Of a stretch of DNA of 9,533 bases, positions 7,586-9,533 are shown in pieces. The translations under genes and the position numbers were made by a program. The notes under the pieces are model-generated. The model was not told the DNA's origin. It did not search any database and saw nothing but the letters and a program-made list of their open reading frames with translations. Source of the DNA: an uncultured Prevotella sp. (GTDB lineage: Bacteria > Bacteroidota > Bacteroidia > Bacteroidales > Bacteroidaceae); assembly GCA_900314365.1 (NCBI GenBank), contig OMVH01000162.1, positions 1-9,533 of the forward strand, given 5' to 3'. The stretch's first letter is position 1; the number at the start of each line of letters is the position of its first letter.

Positions 7586-8752
7586 ATGAACGACACCACA
7601 CAGAAAAGCCAGCGCATCCTGGCCCTCGACATCCTCAGGGGCATTACCATCGCCGGCATGATACTCGTCAACAATCCCGGCCTACCCTGGCCCGAGGTGT
7701 TCACTCCCTTAGAGCACGCCGAATGGATTGGACTCACCCCCACCGACTTCGTCTTTCCCTTCTTCATGTTCATCATGGGCATCACCACCTACCTGTCGTT
7801 GCGCAAATTCAACTTCAGCTGGTCGTGGCCGTGCGCCCGGAAGATAGTGAAGCGCGCACTCCTCATCTGGTTCATCGGACTGGCCATCAGCTGGTTGCTC
7901 ACTTTTGTCATCGGCATGGGCAGCAAGGCCAACGAGGCACTGGCGCTGTGGCCCCGCATCTGCGCCTCTGCCGACACGCTCTCACACCTGCGCATCCTCG
8001 GCGTACTGCCCCGGCTGGGCATATGTTACGGCCTTACAGCCGCGCTGGCAGTGAGCATGAAGCACAGCTGGCTCCCCTGGCTGGCAGCCGGAATATTCGT
8101 GGCCTACGCCTTCATCCTTGAGACAGGCAACGGCTATGCCCACGATTCATCGAACATCTTAGCCATCATTGACAATGCCGTGCTTGGTCACGACCACTGC
8201 TACACCTACGACACTCCCGACCCTGAAGGTCTGTTGAGCACTCTGCCCGCCCTGGCTCATGTTCTCATCGGCTTCTGTGTGGGTGAGGCCGTAATGCGGT
8301 TCAAGAACCTCGACGCTCAGATAGAACGACTCTTCCTCATCGGCACCGTGCTCGTCGTGGCAGGCTTTCTGCTCAGCTACGGTTGTCCGATAAGCAAGAA
8401 GTTGTGGACTCCCACTTTCTCGCTTGTCACTTGTGGCTTCGCTTCTCTCCTTCTCGGACTGTTCTCGTGGATGATTGACAAACGGGGCTGGAAGGGACGT
8501 GCAACGGAGTTCTTCCGCGTCTTCGGTGTCAACCCCTTAGCACTCTATGTACTTTCCGACCTGCTCCTCATCCCTCTCGCACTTATCCATACAGGCGATG
8601 GCACTACAGTGCACAAGTTGGTGTGCAACGACTTCTTCCTCACTTTCATGGCTCCAAAAGTGGCATCACTCGGCTGGGCCATCATCTACGTGCTCCTGAA
8701 CTGGCTCGTTGGTCTCTGGCTCTACAAGAAGAAGATATTCATCAGACTCTAA
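7586..8752 (+). CDS. HGSNAT-like multi-spanning membrane acyltransferase (COG4299 / DUF5009 type)
   Basis: A 388-residue polytopic membrane protein with roughly ten hydrophobic segments. The N-terminus R-I-L-A-L-D-I-L-R-G-I-T-I-A-G-M-I-L-V-N-N-P-G (10-32) is the family signature. It is followed by P-L-E-H-A-E-W-I-G-L-T-P-T-D (41-54), in which His44 aligns with the catalytic His of human heparan-alpha-glucosaminide N-acetyltransferase, then F-V-F-P-F-F-M-F-I-M-G (55-65). Later family blocks are D-P-E-G-L-L-S-T-L-P-A (212-222), P-I-S-K-K-L-W-T (268-275) and G-V-N-P-L-A-L-Y-V (314-322). The human enzyme moves acetyl from cytosolic acetyl-CoA across a membrane to terminal glucosamine; bacterial relatives (often named NagX) presumably acetylate an amino sugar or glycan at the inner membrane. 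It is a single-gene unit with its own promoter, so the substrate is not indicated by neighbours. Confidence 0.93.
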   Translation: MNDTTQKSQRILALDILRGITIAGMILVNNPGLPWPEVFTPLEHAEWIGLTPTDFVFPFFMFIMGITTYLSLRKFNFSWSWPCARKIVKRALLIWFIGLAISWLLTFVIGMGSKANEALALWPRICASADTLSHLRILGVLPRLGICYGLTAALAVSMKHSWLPWLAAGIFVAYAFILETGNGYAHDSSNILAIIDNAVLGHDHCYTYDTPDPEGLLSTLPALAHVLIGFCVGEAVMRFKNLDAQIERLFLIGTVLVVAGFLLSYGCPISKKLWTPTFSLVTCGFASLLLGLFSWMIDKRGWKGRATEFFRVFGVNPLALYVLSDLLLIPLALIHTGDGTTVHKLVCNDFFLTFMAPKVASLGWAIIYVLLNWLVGLWLYKKKIFIRL

Positions 8753-8762
8753 TCCACAGACA

Positions 8763-8886
8763 CCTCCGGGAGTATCTGACGTAGCGGAGGCAGCTTTGGG
8801 ATCACCTGCATTTAAGATGACAAACAGCGGCGTCATAGGGGAGATCGAGATATAGGACTCCCCAGCCGAGCGAAGCAAGCATGGGG
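8763..8886. repeat. Tandem hairpins after the acyltransferase gene
   Basis: CCTCCG (8763-8768) pairs with CGGAGG (8785-8790). ATGAC (8817-8821) pairs with GTCAT (8832-8836). GGGGAG (8838-8843) pairs with CTCCCC (8858-8863). CCCCAGC (8860-8866) can instead pair with GCATGGGG (8879-8886, one bulged A). The last two share bases 8860-8863 and exclude each other. None is followed by a T-run, so this is a structured 3' region, not a clear terminator. Confidence 0.45.
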
Positions 8887-8956
8887 AAATGTCCTCGCAA
8901 CACCTACAAAACGTCACAAAGATTGCTTCTGCTGCTTGCTTATCCAAGCCTCAGCA

Positions 8957-9076
8957 ACTTGCAGGGCGCGGCACTTGTGGCCGTCCGCATCCTACGGGCA
9001 GACAGAGGCCGTCGCTGCTTGCTCGCGGACGGCTATATCCACTTGCAGGGCGCGGCCCCTGTGGCCGTCCGCATCC
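8957..9076. repeat. GC-rich 36-base direct repeat, two copies, with an inverted copy of the core between them
   Basis: Units at 8957-8992 and 9041-9076 are 36 bases long and differ at two positions; they start 84 bases apart. Both contain GCCGTCCGC (8980-8988 and 9064-9072). Its exact reverse complement GCGGACGGC lies between them at 9025-9033, so the middle copy can pair with either outer copy. The plus-minus-plus layout resembles REP/BIME-type intergenic repeats. Whether it is multicopy in the genome cannot be seen here. Confidence 0.8.
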
Positions 9077-9101
9077 AGCGAATGTAGAAAGTATAATTGA
9101 A

Positions 9102-9256
9102 TTTCTTGTTTACATGCTACCTTAAATTAGCAGACTTATAATTTTACAAGAAAGCAAGTTATTAGATAACAATAAATTATCTAATGCTTGCATATGTCAG
9201 GAAACTCACTTACCTTAGTGCTGCTTAAAACTCAAATAAAGAATATCTGACATATG
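9102..9256. repeat. Chain of three abutting palindromes in AT-rich DNA
   Basis: Stem A: TTTCTTGT (9102-9109) with ACAAGAAA (9146-9153), with inner GCTA/TAGC (9116-9119/9128-9131). Stem B starts at the next base: GCAAG (9154-9158) with CTTGC (9187-9191), then ATTAGATAA (9161-9169) with TTATCTAAT (9177-9185) around a 7-base loop. Stem C: CATATGTCAG (9191-9200) with CTGACATATG (9247-9256), with inner CACT/AGTG (9207-9210/9217-9220). All listed arms are perfect complements. The stems follow one another without gaps. Confidence 0.7.
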
Positions 9257-9409
9257 ACAAAGGTAAACATAAAATCTGAGAGAATCACCTGAAGTCCAGA
9301 TACCGACGAGTCACACAATCGGGCGTGCCATAAAGGAACTCTACCCCAGTTCGGGATAAGGAAACAAAGGCGAAACTGAGTGGAAATCTAATGACCGATT
9401 TGGGTTTAT

Positions 9410-9483
9410 AAACAAAACAAAAACGGACAAGACACTGTGACTTCTTGCGTCCGTCACATATGTCTTGTCCGCTTGTTTTGTCT
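9410..9483. terminator. Long hairpin, probable bidirectional intrinsic terminator
   Basis: CGGACAAGACA (9424-9434) pairs perfectly with TGTCTTGTCCG (9461-9471). TGTGAC (9436-9441) with GTCACA (9453-9458) extends the stem inward to an 11-base loop. The A-rich left flank (9410-9422) pairs imperfectly with the T-rich right flank (9473-9483). Read on the minus strand the stem is followed by TTTTTGTTTTGTTT, a good intrinsic terminator tail; the plus strand gives a weaker T-rich tail. It probably ends a minus-strand gene beyond 9533 and/or a plus-strand transcript from within 8753-9409. Confidence 0.6.
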
Positions 9484-9533
9484 TGAAGCCAGAGTAGGGG
9501 GAGGTGGTATGGGGTATGTCCGGAACCTCCTTA

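Larger units (their letters stand above)
8753..9533. other. 781-base non-coding tail of the window, repeat- and palindrome-rich
   Basis: No convincing gene on either strand. Two short plus-strand frames over 8881-9125 merely read through a GC-rich direct repeat. Composition switches from GC-rich (to about 9080) to AT-rich (9080-9280). From left to right it holds tandem hairpins (8763-8886), a direct repeat with an inverted copy between its units (8957-9076), a chain of abutting palindromes (9102-9256), a further fold closed by 9317-9322/9395-9400, and a long hairpin (9410-9483). It may hold a small RNA, a multicopy non-coding element, or both. Confidence 0.6.

Noticed and set aside
8957..9076. 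CRISPR array
   Set aside because: There are only two imperfect copies, an inverted core in the spacer, and no cas genes.
8881..9125. Two short overlapping plus-strand reading frames of 68 and 78 codons
   Set aside because: They run through the GC-rich direct repeat and give the repetitive peptides expected when a non-coding repeat spaced by a multiple of three is translated. There is no start context or family resemblance.
9300..9360. A tRNA-like stretch around AGTTCGGGAT
   Set aside because: No acceptor stem, D-arm or anticodon arm can be built around it.
9520..9533. Resemblance of the window's last bases (AACCTCCTTA) to the 3' end of 16S rRNA
   Set aside because: The preceding sequence lacks the conserved helix-45 region and the usual approach to the 16S end. 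The match is only about nine bases. A minus-strand stop or ribosome-binding site of a gene further right is equally possible.

Overview
The window looks like chromosomal DNA from a member of the Bacteroidales, probably a Prevotellaceae relative with moderately high GC. The evidence is a SusC/SusD outer-membrane pair, start regions without strong Shine-Dalgarno sites, and upstream boxes of the Bacteroidetes type (TTTG, then about 19-23 bases, then TAnnTTTG). The family assignment is inference; no rRNA or other phylogenetic marker is present.

Layout. Positions 1-876 (+) are the C-terminal part of a SusC-type TonB-dependent transporter cut by the window edge. It is followed after 32 bases by a complete SusD-type lipoprotein (909-2543, +). 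Positions 2544-3062 are a 519-base non-coding gap with several long complementary segments, possibly a structured RNA or the relic of a mobile intron. On the minus strand miaB (3063-4391) encodes a tRNA methylthiotransferase. A 248-base divergent promoter region (4392-4639) separates it from a two-gene plus-strand operon: an extended SDR NAD-dependent epimerase/dehydratase (4640-5635) overlapping by 10 bases with a PAP2/Aur1-like multi-spanning membrane protein (5626-6636). Converging on this operon is an ADP-ribosylglycohydrolase-family gene (6692-7486, -). It shares a 99-base divergent promoter region with an HGSNAT-like membrane acyltransferase (7586-8752, +). Positions 8753-9533 have no convincing gene but are dense in repeats: a tandem hairpin set, a GC-rich direct repeat with an internal inverted copy, an AT-rich chain of abutting palindromes, and a long terminator-like hairpin.

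How the genes fit together. The SusCD pair imports an unidentified large nutrient, and no degradative enzyme lies beside it here. The SDR and PAP2 genes are translationally linked and plausibly act in one membrane-lipid or lipid-linked glycan pathway. miaB is housekeeping. The ADP-ribosylglycohydrolase and the acyltransferase are single-gene units fired divergently. I see no defence system, prophage, CRISPR array or transposase. The most unusual material is the two palindrome-rich non-coding stretches (2544-3062 and 8753-9533).
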